Assembly (NCBI RefSeq): GCF_018294505.1 | Contig: NC_057813.1 | Span: 313,734,900-313,798,899, forward strand | DNA from: Triticum aestivum | Taxonomy: Eukaryota; Streptophyta; Magnoliopsida; Poales; Poaceae | Length of the DNA: 64,000 nt | Direction of reading: 5' to 3' | Part shown: one piece after another, positions 12,178 to 24,128 of the stretch | How positions within the stretch are numbered: position 1 is the first letter of the stretch | How the letters are laid out: each line of letters begins with the position of its first letter | Translations under genes and position numbers: made by a program | Notes under the pieces: model-generated | Told to the model about the DNA's origin: nothing | Databases searched by the model: none | The model's input: only the letters and a program-made list of their open reading frames with translations

Positions 12178-15100
12178 TGTAACACCCCGGATACAACTTT
12201 CCATATTTGTAACTCCAACTCTTGCCTTTTCCGGAGATGTGATATGCTATTTCCTTCGTGGTTGGGTTTTTCTTGTTTGTTTTGCATTTTGTTCATGTCA
12301 TGCATCTCGTCTCATGTCATCATCCACATTGCATCCGCGTGTTTTCATAAAACCTCGTAGCCGTTAGTTGTTGCCGCTTCTTTCTCGCCTCCTTGACCTT
12401 TCTTAGACCAACCGTTCTTTTGTTGCCTGACCGTTTGACCCCTTTGCACAGTGCAGACCCCCTCGCCCGCGTCCGAACCCGACCCAGTCATCATCACCAT
12501 TGGGTCCGAATCATCCCCAAATATCTATAAAATATCTTTGGTTTCTTATTTGGACTTCCCAAGCCTATTTTATCTCCATCGTCTAATTTTGATCGGATGC
12601 TCCAAACTTCGCTCTTTTCCATATATATATCCACCCTAGCCTATTTTGGACAACCCTAAAAATCCTCCCCATGTCCCATCCATCCCATTCCTCCCGCCGC
12701 CACCCGACCAACTCCCTTCGCCCTCGGGATCCTCCCGATCCAAATCGACCCGAGCGCCTTCACCTTGCTTTCAGCACCGTCCAACCAGATCGCAGTCCCC
12801 TTCTCCTCCACCAGTAGCCGTGCGCCTCCTCCCTCATCCCAGCGGAGCCCCGTCATCCCCGCGCCTGACCCGTGCGCCCGGCGCGACGCCGGCAAGCAGC
12901 AGCTGCAACCAGGTCACACCGTCGCTCCCCATGTCTTCTCTCTTTTCCCCGTTGCTCCTCTTGAACCTTCCCCGCCGTGGACGCCTGTCTGCAGGTCGCC
13001 GACGCACCCGACGGAATCAAGCCACTGGAGTTCCTGCACCAGCCCTTGCGTCCCCTTCCCCAGCGTCGTTCCTGGACGGCCACCTCGCCAGCATCCCAGG
13101 GCCCGAGCTCCACCGCGCCATGCCTGCCTCGCTCTACCTCGTGTTTCTCTGCATCGAAGCAGTGCAGAGGAGGGCAAGCTCGTCGACCCCGCCTCTCCTG
13201 CCCATTGACCGCGCCGTCGGAGACCTGCATCGCGCCAAGCGTCACCGGCGCCCCCAAGTCCCGCCGCCCGGATCCGTCTCCCGAGCGCCGAGGACCCCGT
13301 CGTCGGACCAGTAGGTCCACTCGCCCTTGCCCCTTTCCTTTTCCCCTGGTTCTCCTTCTCCTCTAACCATCTCTCTTCTGTTCATGAACCCTCGTCGCCC
13401 GCTGCCCTCTCGTTCGTCTTCCTGCGAGACACCGCCCAAGCAGTCTTCGTCGCCCGAACCAGCAGCAGTTCGCCAAGCCCGACAACCGCTCCTCCTATGT
13501 GCACCCGTCGCCGCCCCTCCTGCAAGTCTCGAGCCCGCGCTAAGTCCCTGCCTCGCCGCCGGCTTCTGCTCGCTCTGCTTCATGCAGAGGAGCTCGAACC
13601 GCTTGCCCGCATGACCCCGTCCTCGACCGTGCCAGCGTGGCCAGTCTCCTGGGCCGCAAGCATGCCTTAAGCCCAGATCTGCACCGCTTGGGCCTCCTCC
13701 TCTCCAGCTGGGCTTGGCCCATGGGTGAGCAGGCCCTCCAGTGCCCCTACTCCTGTTTCCCAATCAGATTCAGCCCGTCATGTTTTTTTCCCTGTCCAGC
13801 GATTTTAGCACTTATCCTGAGATATCAGATTTGCAGAAAAAAACCCCAACTTCATGCATTTAATAACTCATCAACCGTGCATCGTATTAAAATAATTTAC
13901 ATATGTAAAATGCTTAGAATGTCATATAGTTTAATATTTTGCCACTCTCGTCCATGTTTAAAATGTCTAACTTGCTGTTTGTTTAAATTTGCTAATATGC
14001 CATGTTAAAATGATTTATTTCATAACTAAATAACCGTAGCTCCAATTTTAATAAACTTTATATGTAAATGGGGTAGAAAAATGCCTAGTTTAACATGGTC
14101 CACTTTATTTCCCTGTTTAACAACTATAAAATATGGTTTAGGGCAGAACAGTACCAAATTCATAATTTGCGCATGGGGATTTTCCGGAATTGTTGTTTGT
14201 TGTTTCCGGCCTCATTTAAACTTGCCTAGATAGGTAGTTTTCATATGCTTCACCCCTTGCCATGGTTAATAACATTTAATATTATTTGGTACCTTAAACG
14301 AGATTAAACTAAATATGTCAATGTGGTGTTTTGTCAATATGCAACTCGTTGCATATTGAGCTCCACTTAACTTGTAGTATTGTTTGTTGCACTTTGCCAT
14401 GCCATGCCTCTTTAAACCGGACATGCATCATACTTGTTTGTGCATCATGCCATGTTTATGCTTGTGCATTTACCATGTTGTTTGTTTCTTTCCGGTGTTG
14501 CTTCTTAGTTCCGGTAATGTTGCGATTGTGAGGATTCGTTCGACTACTCCCGTTCGTCTTCTTCATGGACTCGTTCTTCTTCCTAGCGGGATTTCAGGCA
14601 AGATGACCGCTACCCTGGATCTCACTACTATCATTGCTATGCTAGTTGCCTCGTTCTATCGCTATGCTGCGCTACCTATCAACTGTTCTTCAAGCCTCCC
14701 AAATTGCCATGAACCTCTAACCTTTGACACCTTTCCTAGCAAACCATTGCTTGGCTATGTTACCGCTTTTGCTCAGCCCCTCTTATAGCATTGTTAGTTG
14801 TAGGTGAAGTTGAAGATTGCTCCATGGTGGACAGGATTATGTTGGGATATCACAATATCTCTTATTTAATTAATGCATCTATATACTTGGTAAAGGGTGG
14901 AAGACTCGGCCTTATGCCTGGTGTTTTGTTCCACTCTTGCCGCCCTAGTTTCCGTCATACCGGTGTTATGTTCCCGGATTTTGCGTTCCTTACGCGGTTG
15001 GGTGATTTATGGGACCCCCTTGACGGTTCGCTTTGAATAAAACTCCTCCAGCAAGGCCCAACCTTGGTTTTACCATTTGCCTCACCTAGTCCTTTTTTCC

Positions 15101-16194
15101 CTTAGGTTTCCGGAGCCCGAGGGTCATCTTTATTTTAGCCCCCCCCGGGCCAGTGCTCCTTCGAGTGTTGGTCCAAACCGAGCAACCTGCGAGGCCACCT
15201 TGGGGCAACTTGAGGGCTGGTTTTACTCGTAGCTTGACTTATCCGGTGTGCCCTGAGAACAAGGTACGTGCGACTCCTATCGGGATTTGTCGGCACATCG
15301 GGCGGCTTTGCTAGTCTTGTTTTACCATTGTCGAAATGTCTTGTAAACCGGGATTCCGAGTGTGATCGGGTCTTCCTGGGAGAAGGAATATCCTTCGTTG
15401 ATCACGAGAGCTTATCATGGGCTAAGTTGGGACACCCCTACAGGGTATAAACTTTCGAAAGCCGTGCCCGCGGTTATGGGCAGATGGGAATTTGTTAATG
15501 TCCGGTTGTAGATAACTTGACACCAGATCCGAATTAAAACGCATCAACCGCGTGTGTAGCCGTGATGGTCTTTTCTTGGCGGAGTCCGGGAAGTGAACAC
15601 GGTTTTGGGTTATGTTTGACGTAAGTAGGAGTTCAGGACCACTTCTTGATCATTGATAGCTTCACGGCCGATCCGCTTGCTCTCTTCTCGCTCTTATTTG
15701 CATATGTTAGCCACCATATATGCTTAGTCGCTGCTACAACCTCACCACTTTACCCCTTCCTTTCCGTTTAAGCTTTGCTAGTCTTGATACCCATGGTAAT
15801 GGGATTGCTGAGTCCTCGTGGCTCACAGATTACTACAACAACAGTTGTAGGTACAGGTTATGCGATGATCATGACGCGAGAGCAATGTTTGCTTGTTTTG
15901 GAGTTCTTCATCTGCTTCTTCTTTGATCAGGGGATAAGTTCCAGGTCGGTAGCCTGGGCTAGCAGGTCAGATGTCGTTTGAGTTTCTGTTTGTGATTCAT
16001 CCATAGCCGGATGTTGCTCTTATGTATTGTGATGTTGTATTCATGTGGCATTGTATGCCTTTTGTATGTATCCCCATCTATTATGTAATGTTGATGTAAT
16101 GATATCCACCTTGCAAAAGCGTTTCAATATGCGGTTCTATCCTTGGTGGGACCTTCAAGTCTCTTTAGGATTGTATCGCATATTGGGCGTGACA
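12178..16194 (+). repeat. LARD 3' LTR
   Basis: 4,017 bp, matching the 5' LTR along its whole length. TATA box at 12621-12630. The GC-rich frame that runs 322 codons in the 5' LTR is cut here by a CAG-to-TAG change at about 13312. It ends GTGACA and is followed by the target duplication AACTC. Confidence 0.92.
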
Positions 16195-16199
16195 AACTC

Positions 16200-18042
16200 C
16201 CCAGGTATCATCGCCAACGCCTCAGTTCACAGCTGAAGAGGCCGGCGTTGAAGAAATGGAAGAGGACGAGGATGTGGAAATTGGGAGCACCACACCTATG
16301 ATGAACAATGATTTTTGGGACAGTCAGCACCCCAACTCTCCTCTGTTCACACTGCTTCAACAAATTCCTGAGTCCGTAGTCTCTACAGAAGTTTAGATGG
16401 GCTCTGATGAAATTCATACTGCCCCTTCCATTCCTGAAGAAATTCCAGCCACTAGTGTTGTAGACAAAGCTGGTGAAGAAATGGAGGCCCAGGTTGCACC
16501 TGAAGCAGAAACTGAAATTCCTCAGCCTGTGGCTCCAGAGATTGAGATTCCCGAGATTGTGTTGCATTTGACTGATACTCCTCAGCCAAAGCCGAAGTAT
16601 CCATTCTCCAAGACCCCAAAATTCAATGCTGATGCCTTTTTCAATGAGCATGTGTTCTTCACTAACTACAACCCTTATGACTCTGCTCCTCTGAGAAGGA
16701 ATCGTTTCTGGACTGCCAACCAAGCAAATGTTTATGCTTCACTGTTTTTCAACAAAGACAAAGTCTTCGACCATGAGTACATTCCTCATGTGGATATGGA
16801 ATCACTGCCATGCTTCGCACCAGTCCTTAGTGTTATTCATGATGCTGGATTGCTAAACTTCTTCACTGACATCTATGATTGGAATGAAGAACTCATTCTT
16901 CAGTTCTATGCGATGCTGCACATCACTGGAAATGCTGAAGATGTGAACTCTTGGGTGTTGGACTGGATGAGAGAAAATACTCACTTTAAAGCACCGGCCA
17001 CTGAATTGCTTCATGCCATGCCTGTCAGTCCTTCCCCAGAAGGTGCACGTCTTATCTATAATGAAACTGAACTGTATGATCACTTCATGCAAGTCCTGAT
17101 GAAGCCATTGAAGCCTGATCAAGCCTCAAGGACAAAGTTCCTTGTGAAGGAATTGCAATGTGTGCCTAGGACTGTATACCACATTCTGACCAAGACACTG
17201 AATCCAATCAAAGGCCACGACTCGAATGATGAAGAAGTTGTTGGCATCATGAAGAATCTACTATGCAATATCATACATGGTATTCCAGTGAACTACCATG
17301 ACTTCTTCATGAGGACTCTGGAAAATGTTGCAATGTCTCCCTTTGAGTTGAAGCCTTACGCTCCCTGGATTATGAGATTCGTGAGATCAAGGTATTCACT
17401 CAACTACAAAGCTGACACACTTAACCATGGCAGTTACTTGCCCCCTATTGAAGTCCTCAAGCGGACATTTTCCTTAGCTGATGAAAAGGGCAAGGCCACT
17501 GCAATTATTGATGAGGGCATTCGTCCATTGGATGGATAGTTCGCAAAGCTGCCTCACGTTCCACCAATGATGACTCTGCTACTCAGGACCCTACCGCTAA
17601 TGCTTCAAAGCAAAGTCCTCAAGCCACAACTCCAAGGGTGATGACTGATCGTGAGCTTCTCCTTAGTCTTTATCAGAAGGTGGATCGCAATCATAAATTG
17701 GTCAAGCGTCAGTTTGGTGCTATTCTTCACAACATGACTGCCACATACAATTTAGTGAAGAAGAACCACTACTACCTCAATGAAGTTTTTGATCGCACCT
17801 GGGCTGTTCTGACTCATCTCTACATTGATGAAGATCTCAAGCAGATGGGCTTCAAGCAGGACTTCAGCTGGTCTAAGTCTCTGGCGAAGAAATTCAAGAA
17901 GGTTGAAGTTCCTCCTTTGGTTCCCAGCTCATATTCCTCATTACGTGAGACTGATGAAAATGAAGACTTGGACGACACTGCGGCAGGCCCTACTCCAACA
18001 ACCGACCCCAACAACACTAGTGCTCCTCCATCGACTTCGTGA
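16200..18042 (+). pseudogene. COP1 env-like ORF, 3' half
   Basis: Resumes the gene cut at 4645. One frame is open except for a TAG at 16394-16396 and runs to 17539. It starts acidic and proline-rich, then becomes a folded-looking domain of about 300 residues (FNADAFFNEHVFF, NRFWTANQANVYASLFF, WNEELILQFYAMLHI). The sequence DWNEELILQFYAMLHI matches NWNDELIMQFYSTAHF in the SIR2 env-like protein, so both belong to one family. After a frame change near 17540 the last part (17638-18042) has a coiled-coil-like stretch (LLLSLYQKVDRNHKLVKRQF) and an acidic Thr/Pro tail ending at TGA 18040-18042. Confidence 0.85.
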
Positions 18043-18564
18043 TGAAATTCTTCAGGGGCATTAGTCCTCACTTTTCGTCCCTTTTGGTCATTTGATGACA
18101 AAGGGGGAGAAATTTGAGCTAGTCTTCAAGCGGGTCTATCTATATGGGATTTTTTTTGTTAAGTTGCAACTCTCTCTCTTCTAAAGTGTTTGCTAATTGA
18201 GTTGTAAACTTAAGTCCGGTTGTGACCTGATACTTTTGCCTTGTTTTCCGCATGCTATTTCCTCATATATGCTATCCACACATGCTGAATTACATCAGTC
18301 ACCACATTTCATCATGCATTTCAAATTCTTCATTCGATATGTTAAATGCGTGTATGAATTACAAGATATAGGGGGAGATATCCATGATTCAACTCTTCAA
18401 ATGTGCATTGCTTCAAAAGCAAATTCCTCACTATGCACATCTTCAGGGGGAGTTCTTCTATATCTTGCAATCAAATTCCTTAATATTGAGCACTTTCAGT
18501 TCATATGTTTATCCCCGTTAAAAACTTAACCTATATTGTCATCAATCACCAAAAAGGGGCAGAT
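18043..18564 (+). other. COP1 3' untranslated region with repeated PPT-like purine tracts
   Basis: No gene. Four purine-rich tracts with a run of G lie here: near 18102 (CAAAGGGGGAGAAA), near 18369 (TAGGGGGAGATA), near 18444 (CAGGGGGAGTTC) and the one directly before the LTR at 18549-18564 (AAAAAGGGGCAGAT). The last is the position expected for the true polypurine tract. Multiplied PPTs are a known Sirevirus feature. Confidence 0.7.
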
Positions 18565-20068
18565 TGTAAGTGCATCTAGTGCCCCTTAGTGATTTTGGTG
18601 TATTGAAGACGTATAGGTTAAGGGACTAATATGTTTGTGAGTGTACACAGGTTCTATAAGTCAATGAGGAGTTTGATATTTACAGTGAAAGTCGACCCCT
18701 AAAAATGAATATCTTCCGCTAAAGACTTTGGTCCTCCTGAAGACTTTGAAAGTGAAGAAATTGGTGTGACCGTGAAGACCTGGATATTCATGCGAGGATT
18801 ATGAAGCATGAAGACTTTTGTTCTCGTAGTTTCATTTTCTTCTTTTTGAGTCATAGGAAACACCGTACTATTAAAGGGGTTCGAGGTAATACTAAGGAAA
18901 CTGATTTCCAAGTGATGCTCATCTCAAATCCTACACCTATCCAAACCTTCGAGTGAAGCCATTGGAAATCTCATATCAGTTCAGTCAATTTCTTCAGTGA
19001 CAGAGACGAAGATCTTCTGGTCTCTAAGGAATTTGTTCTGACTAAGGAGTTAGGAATTCGCCAGTGCGGATTGCCTACACAGTGAGGAACATGATAGCCC
19101 TGAGGAATTTGAACATCAAATCCGACCGTTGCTGTGCCACACGCCAGCTGTCCAAAATATTCTTCCACCTAACGGTCATATCATTGAAGGGCATTTATGT
19201 CTTATCATGTCAGGTTGCTCCCTAGGCTATAAATAGCCGTCCCCTTCAACCACTAGCTGGTTGGCTGCTCCGAGAGAAACTGACACTTGTCATTTGAGAG
19301 CATCCCATCCTCCGAGGACTTTGAGCGAAAATCATCAAGTGAGGAAAACCCAAATCCCAAACCCAAACCTACAAACCCAAAGTGATTGAGCAACACTGAA
19401 GAGATTGTTCCTTTGTGGAACCGATGCTTGTTACCTTTGAGGATTGTGTATCCTCCAGACGGTTAGGCGTCATGGTCTGAGAATCCAAGAGGAATTGTGG
19501 ATCGCCGAGTGACCTAGTCTATGAAGGTTTGGAAGTCACCTGTGAAGACTTACCACTACTGTTGGGCGAGGTCTGTGTGATCTTAGCTCAAGGAGAATAC
19601 GGTGAGGACTGTGTGTCCGGGACTGTGTGTCCTCGAGTTTGAATACTCAGCCGCTCCAACCAGACATACAACTGTCACAACAGTTGGAACTGGTCTACCA
19701 AATCATTATCTTCACCAAGCCTACTAGTTCTATTTCCTCAAGCCTTTCATTTCCTCAGTTATGTGTTGATGAACCTGATCATTACTGTTTGAAGACTTTG
19801 ACTGATGACTTTCTCTAATCCCTCAATCCTATTGCTTCAGTCAGTTTGTCTTCGTCCTGCTTATCCTGTGTTTACGCTTTCTATACTTTGTGGTTGTCTT
19901 TCATTTCATCATGATGAATATGCTATTGCTCTGTTATGCTTATACTTGAGTACTTATTCTGCTGCAAGTAGTTCTTCACTTCGGAATTTCCTCACCCTGA
20001 AATTCCTCAGTGAAGAATTCATAAAAATCGCCTATTCACCCCCCTCTAGTCGACGTAACGCACTTTCA
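18565..20068 (+). repeat. COP1 LTR shared by two internal domains
   Basis: 1,504 bp, starting TGTAAGTGCATCTAGTG and ending CGCACTTTCA. On its left are the env-like gene and PPT of one internal domain. On its right, after 2 bases, are the PBS and gag of another. It therefore serves as 3' LTR of one unit and 5' LTR of the next. TATA box at 19228-19235. The sequence looks like the Maximus/Sirevirus group. Confidence 0.85.
19225..19238 (+). promoter_or_regulatory. COP1 LTR TATA box within a palindrome
   Basis: GGCTATAAATAGCC is a perfect palindrome apart from the central bases and contains the TATA box. The transcript would begin about 30 bases on, in the CTTCAACCACTAGC region. Confidence 0.6.
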
Positions 20069-20070
20069 AT

Positions 20071-20082
20071 TGGTATCAGAGC
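20071..20082 (+). other. COP1 primer binding site (tRNA-iMet)
   Basis: TGGTATCAGAGC, the exact complement type of the initiator methionine tRNA 3' end used by most plant Copia elements, 2 bases after the LTR. Confidence 0.9.
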
Positions 20083-20150
20083 AAGGTACTCCCTTGTTCT
20101 GTGTGATTTTGGTTTAACTGCCTGGAGTTTTAGTTATGTTGACTGCAGGT

Positions 20151-20915
20151 ATGATCAAGGTCTCGGCTGGGTATCCTACCTTTGATGGGACAGACTACCC
20201 CTACTGGAAGAACAAGATGCGCATGCATCTTGAGGCACTTGATAACGATCTCTAGTACGTTGTGGAAAATGGCATTCCCTCTGTCACTCCGTCTGTGAAT
20301 GCTGCTGATGTTAAGAGATTCAAACAACTCAATTCTCAAGCGAAGAATATCATATGTGGTCATCTGAGCAAAGGACAGTACGACAGATTGAGTGCCCTGG
20401 AAACTGCCAAGCTGATTTGGGACAGGTTGTCCAATGTCAACAAAGGAGTCTCAACTCAATGTGACTCCCGAGTTGATGTTCTTCACAATCTCTTCAACCG
20501 CTTCAAAAGACTCGACAACGAAAATGTTCAGCAAACCTTCGATCACCTCACTGACATCTCAAATGAGCTCCAAGCACTTGGTGCCACTGACATCACCGAT
20601 CATGAGGTGGTGAAAAAATTGCTGAGATCACTTGATACCTCCTTTGATACCCTTGTATTGATGATTCAAGAGCGAGCTAATTACAAGTCACTTGATCCCG
20701 CTGATATCCTCGAGAGGCTAAACACACATGAGTTCCAGCTTGCTGAGAAGAGAGATCTCTATGGACCGAGCTATGGAAGATCACATGCACTGAAGGCCAA
20801 GGCAGTCTCTGAGTCTGAAGCTGAAGACTCTGGTAGCAGCCTTGGTGATCCTGAAGAACTGAGCCAGGAGCTAGCAATGCTTGTGAGGAAATTCCAGAAG
20901 TTCTCTCGCCGCGGT
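20151..20915 (+). pseudogene. COP1 gag, N-terminal part
   Basis: Copia-type gag (UBN2/DUF4219 class), the capsid protein. It starts at ATG 20151 (MIKVSAGYPTFDGTDYPYW, with the conserved F-x-G-x-x-Y-x-x-W pattern). One TAG at 20253-20255 replaces what is normally a Trp codon; after that the frame is open for over 200 residues (AKLIWDRLSNVNKG, ALGATDITDHEVVKKLLRSL). It is cut at 20915 by GYA after the target GCGGT and resumes at 40074. Confidence 0.9.
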
Positions 20916-21395
20916 TCAGGGAGTCCTGGATTAGGGGGTATCCGGATAGCCGGACCATATACTTTGGCGGGACTGTTGGACTATGAAGATACAAGACTCA
21001 AGACTTCGTCCCGTGTCCGGATGGGACTCTCCTTTGGGTGGAAGACAAGCTTGGCGATTCAGATATTATATTTCCTTCCTGGTAACTGACTCCATGTAAA
21101 CGCTAGCCCTCTCCGGTGTCTATATAAACCGGAGAGTTTAGTCCGTATGAGGACGATCACAACATTCATAATCATCGTAGGCTAGCTTCTAGGGTTTAGC
21201 CTCTACGATCTCGTGGTAGATCAACTCTTGTAACACTCATATCATCAATATCAATCAAGCAGGAAGTAGGGTTTTACCTCCATCAAGAGGGCCCGAACCT
21301 GGGTAAACATTGTGTCCCTTACCTCCTGTTACCATTAGCCTTAGACGCACAGATCGGGACCCCCTACCCAAGATCCGCCGGTTTTGACACCAACA
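20916..21395 (+). repeat. GYA 5' LTR
   Basis: 480 bp. The first dinucleotide has changed from TG to TC; it otherwise reads AGGGAGTCCTGGATT and ends CCAACA. The TATA box at 21121-21128 sits in the loop of a perfect inverted repeat (21109-21136). Confidence 0.92.
21109..21136 (+). promoter_or_regulatory. GYA LTR TATA box in the loop of a 9-bp inverted repeat
   Basis: Arms CTCTCCGGT (21109-21117) and ACCGGAGAG (21128-21136) are perfectly complementary. The 10-base loop is GTCTATATAA. The same structure is intact in the 3' LTR at 39782-39809 and partly decayed in GYB near 42090-42117. Confidence 0.75.
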
Positions 21396-21414
21396 TTGGT
21401 GCTTTCATTGAGAG
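21396..21414 (+). other. GYA primer binding site region
   Basis: TTGGTGCTTTCATTGAGAG directly abuts the LTR end and is the expected PBS position. GYB has the same sequence with one change. I do not assign the tRNA. Confidence 0.6.
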
Positions 21415-21421
21415 TTCATCT

Positions 21422-23262
21422 GTGTCGTCGCTGCAAGGCTCGATGGCTCCTTTAATCATCAACAACAACATGGTCCAGGGTGAGACTTTTCTCCCCAGAC
21501 AGATCTTCGTGTTCGGTAGCTTCGCACTGCGGGCCAACTCGCTTGACCATCTGGAGCAGATCGACAAATACACCCCTGGCCATCAGGTGAGGTTCGGAAA
21601 CCTAAACTACACGACCGATATCCGCGGAGACTTGATCTTCAACGGATTCGGGCCTACGCCAGGAGCGCCGGACAGCCACGATGTGCACGGCTTAGACCTG
21701 CTGTCAGATAGTGCTCGAGATATCGCCCCTGCAGGAGTCCCGGACCTAAATCCAGGGCAGATTGCGCCGCCCAGGGACGGGTGGATGGACCCCTCTTTGG
21801 AGGCCGCACACCCATCGGTGGTAGAGCCGAACACAGACTTCACCCCCAAGGAAAGCTGTGACACAGGACCCCCGGACTCGTATCTGGCTGCAGGTTCCAG
21901 TCCGCGCACCTCCGTGCCCGACAAACCTGGCTGGGCTCCGGTAATGGAGTTCACCGCTGCGGATATCTTCCAACACTCGCCCTTTGGCGACATGCTAAAC
22001 TCGTTAAAATCTCTCTCTTTGTCAGGAGACTCTTGGCCGAACTATGTCCAGCTCGAGTGGGAAGCCGGCGACGAGGGAATTCGTTGCCCACCCAACACCC
22101 ACTTCATACCCACGATCGATGATTTGACCGATGTGCTTGACTTCGACTCCGAAGACATTGACGGTTTGGACGATGATGTAGGAGAAGAATAGGAACCACC
22201 ACCCACGGGGCGGTGGACAACCACCTCTTCCTATGACATATATATGGTGGACACTCCGAAAGAAACCAATGGCGATGAGGCAATGGAGGATAACCCCTCA
22301 AAGAAGAAAGCAAAGCATGGGCGTCGCCAGCGCCGTTCCAAGCTCCACCACAGCAACACTGGCACTGGAGACGAAAACAATCCGGACGGTGCCGAAGATG
22401 AATACAACCCCGATCAGCCTGCCTTCGAGTAAGCCGAGCAGGAAGACGGGCAGGTCAGCACAGACAATCAGGCGACGAACGGGTATCCGGAGGAGGACAA
22501 CTACATGCCCCCCTCCGAAGACGAGATTAGCCTCGGCGACGACGAGTTCGGCGTGCCTGAGGACCCCGTGGAGCAGGAGCGCTTCAAGCGCCGGCTTATG
22601 GCCACTGCGAGGAGCCTGAAGAAGAAGAAGCAGCAGCTCCAAGCTGATCAAGACCTGCTCACAGACAGATGGACAGAAGTCCTGGCAGCCGAGGAATATG
22701 GACTCAAGCGCCACATGGCTGACCGGCCACCTCGTGGCCGGGATAAGACGGCATATCAGCCAGAATACCAGCCCGCACCCCCACGACAGTTTACTACGGC
22801 CCGGGGCAATACGCAGGACCTGCGAGACAGATTGGAAAACAACACAGGACAACCAAGATCGATCTATGGATCATGGGGGTGCGCCACAACACATGACGAT
22901 GACCATCATACCGGATACACTAACAGTAAATCCGACCGGGCCGAACACAACCGACCAGACTTAGTCGGACTACGTCACGACAAAGCCCCGCACAGAGGCG
23001 CCACACACCCCCTTTGCTTCACTGATGAAGTAATGGATCATGAATTCCTAGAAGTGTTTAAACCCATTAACATTGAATCATACGATGGCACAACTAACCC
23101 CGCAGTATGGATCGAAGATTTTCTTGTCCACATTCACATGGCCCGCGGAGACGATCTACACGCCATCAAGTATCTTCCCCTTAAGGTCAAAGGACCAGCT
23201 AGGCACTGGCTAAATAGCTTGCCAACAAATTCCATTGGCAGTTGGGAAAACTTGGAGGACAC
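21422..23262 (+). pseudogene. GYA gag, N-terminal and capsid part
   Basis: One frame runs from the leader ATG region to the SIR2 insertion with only two stops, TAG at 22190-22192 and TAA at 22430-22432. The N-terminal 250 residues are an acidic region with MSSLQGSMAPLIINNNMV at the start. A Lys/Arg patch follows near 22300, then a helical segment (FKRRLMATARSLKKKKQQL). Last comes the Retrotrans_gag-type capsid domain (FKPINIESYDGTTNPAVWIE, ARHWLNSLPTNSIGSW). It is interrupted after NLED by SIR2 and continues at 33247. Confidence 0.88.
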
Positions 23263-24069
23263 TGTAGGACCTTGAAGTATGTCTAGAGGGGGATGATTAG
23301 ACTACTTGACCAATTAAAAACTTAATCTTTTCCCAATTTTAGAGTTTGGCAGATTTTAGCAATCTTTGGACAAGTCAAGCAATCATCACACAAATCAAGC
23401 AAGCATGCAAAGAGTATATAGGCAGCGGAAATTAAAGCATGCAACTTGCAAGAAAGTAAAGGGAAGGGTTTGGAGGATTCAAACGCAGTTGGAGACATGG
23501 ATGTTTTTGGCATGGTTCTGATAGGTGGTGCTATCGTACATCCACGTTGATGGAGACTTCAACCCACGAAGGGTAATGGTTGCGCGAGTCCACGGAGGGC
23601 TCCACCCAAGAAGGGTCCACGAAGAAGCAACCTTGTCTATCCCACCATGGCCGTCGCCCACGAAGGACTTGCCTCACTAGCGGTAGATCTTCACGAAGTA
23701 GGCGATCTCCTTGCCCTTACAAACTCCTTGGTTCAACTCCACAATCTTGTCGGAGGCTCCCAAGTGACACCTAGCCAATCTAGGAGACACCACTCTCCAA
23801 GAAGTAACAAATGGTGCGTTGATGATGAACTCCTTGCTCTTGTGCTTCAAATGATAGTCTCCCCAACACTCAACTCTCTCTCATAGGATTTGGATCTGGT
23901 GGAAAGAAGATTTGAGTGGAAAGCAACTTGGGGAAGGCTAGAGATCAAGATTCATATGGTAGGAATGGAATATCTTGGCCTCAACACATGAGTAGGTGGT
24001 TCTCTCTCAGAACTGGTAAGTTGGAAGTGTAGGTTTGTTCTGATGGCTCTCTCCACGAATGAAGAGGAG

Positions 24070-24094
24070 GTGGAGGGGTATATATAGCCTCCAC
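24070..24094 (-). promoter_or_regulatory. SIR2 LTR TATA box in the loop of a 7-bp inverted repeat
   Basis: Arms GTGGAGG (24070-24076) and CCTCCAC (24088-24094) flank an 11-base loop holding TATATATA. The arrangement is identical in the other LTR at 32364-32388. Confidence 0.7.
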
Positions 24095-24128
24095 ACAAAA
24101 TCTAACCGTTACACACAATTTACCAATC

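Larger units (their letters stand above)
4646..16194 (+). mobile_element. LARD-type non-coding LTR element (Sukkula-like), complete, inside COP1
   Basis: The element is 11,549 bp and is flanked by the perfect 5-bp target duplication AACTC (4641-4645 and 16195-16199). Each LTR is about 4.02 kb, starts TGTAACACCCCGG and ends TGACA. The internal domain is 3.5 kb with no gag or pol. Very long LTRs around a conserved-size, non-coding 3.5-kb core are the hallmark of Triticeae LARDs such as Sukkula; the family name is by memory only. Orientation is + because a PBS-like sequence follows the left LTR. It splits the env-like gene of COP1 and must move with enzymes from another element. Confidence 0.9.

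Noticed and set aside
2875..18042. True viral envelope gene
   Set aside because: The Sirevirus env-like ORF shows no clear signal peptide, fusion segment or transmembrane span in either copy; it is better called an extra ORF of unknown function.
20071..20082. tRNA gene
   Set aside because: TGGTATCAGAGC here is a primer binding site beside an LTR; no tRNA cloverleaf is present around it or at 31542-31553.
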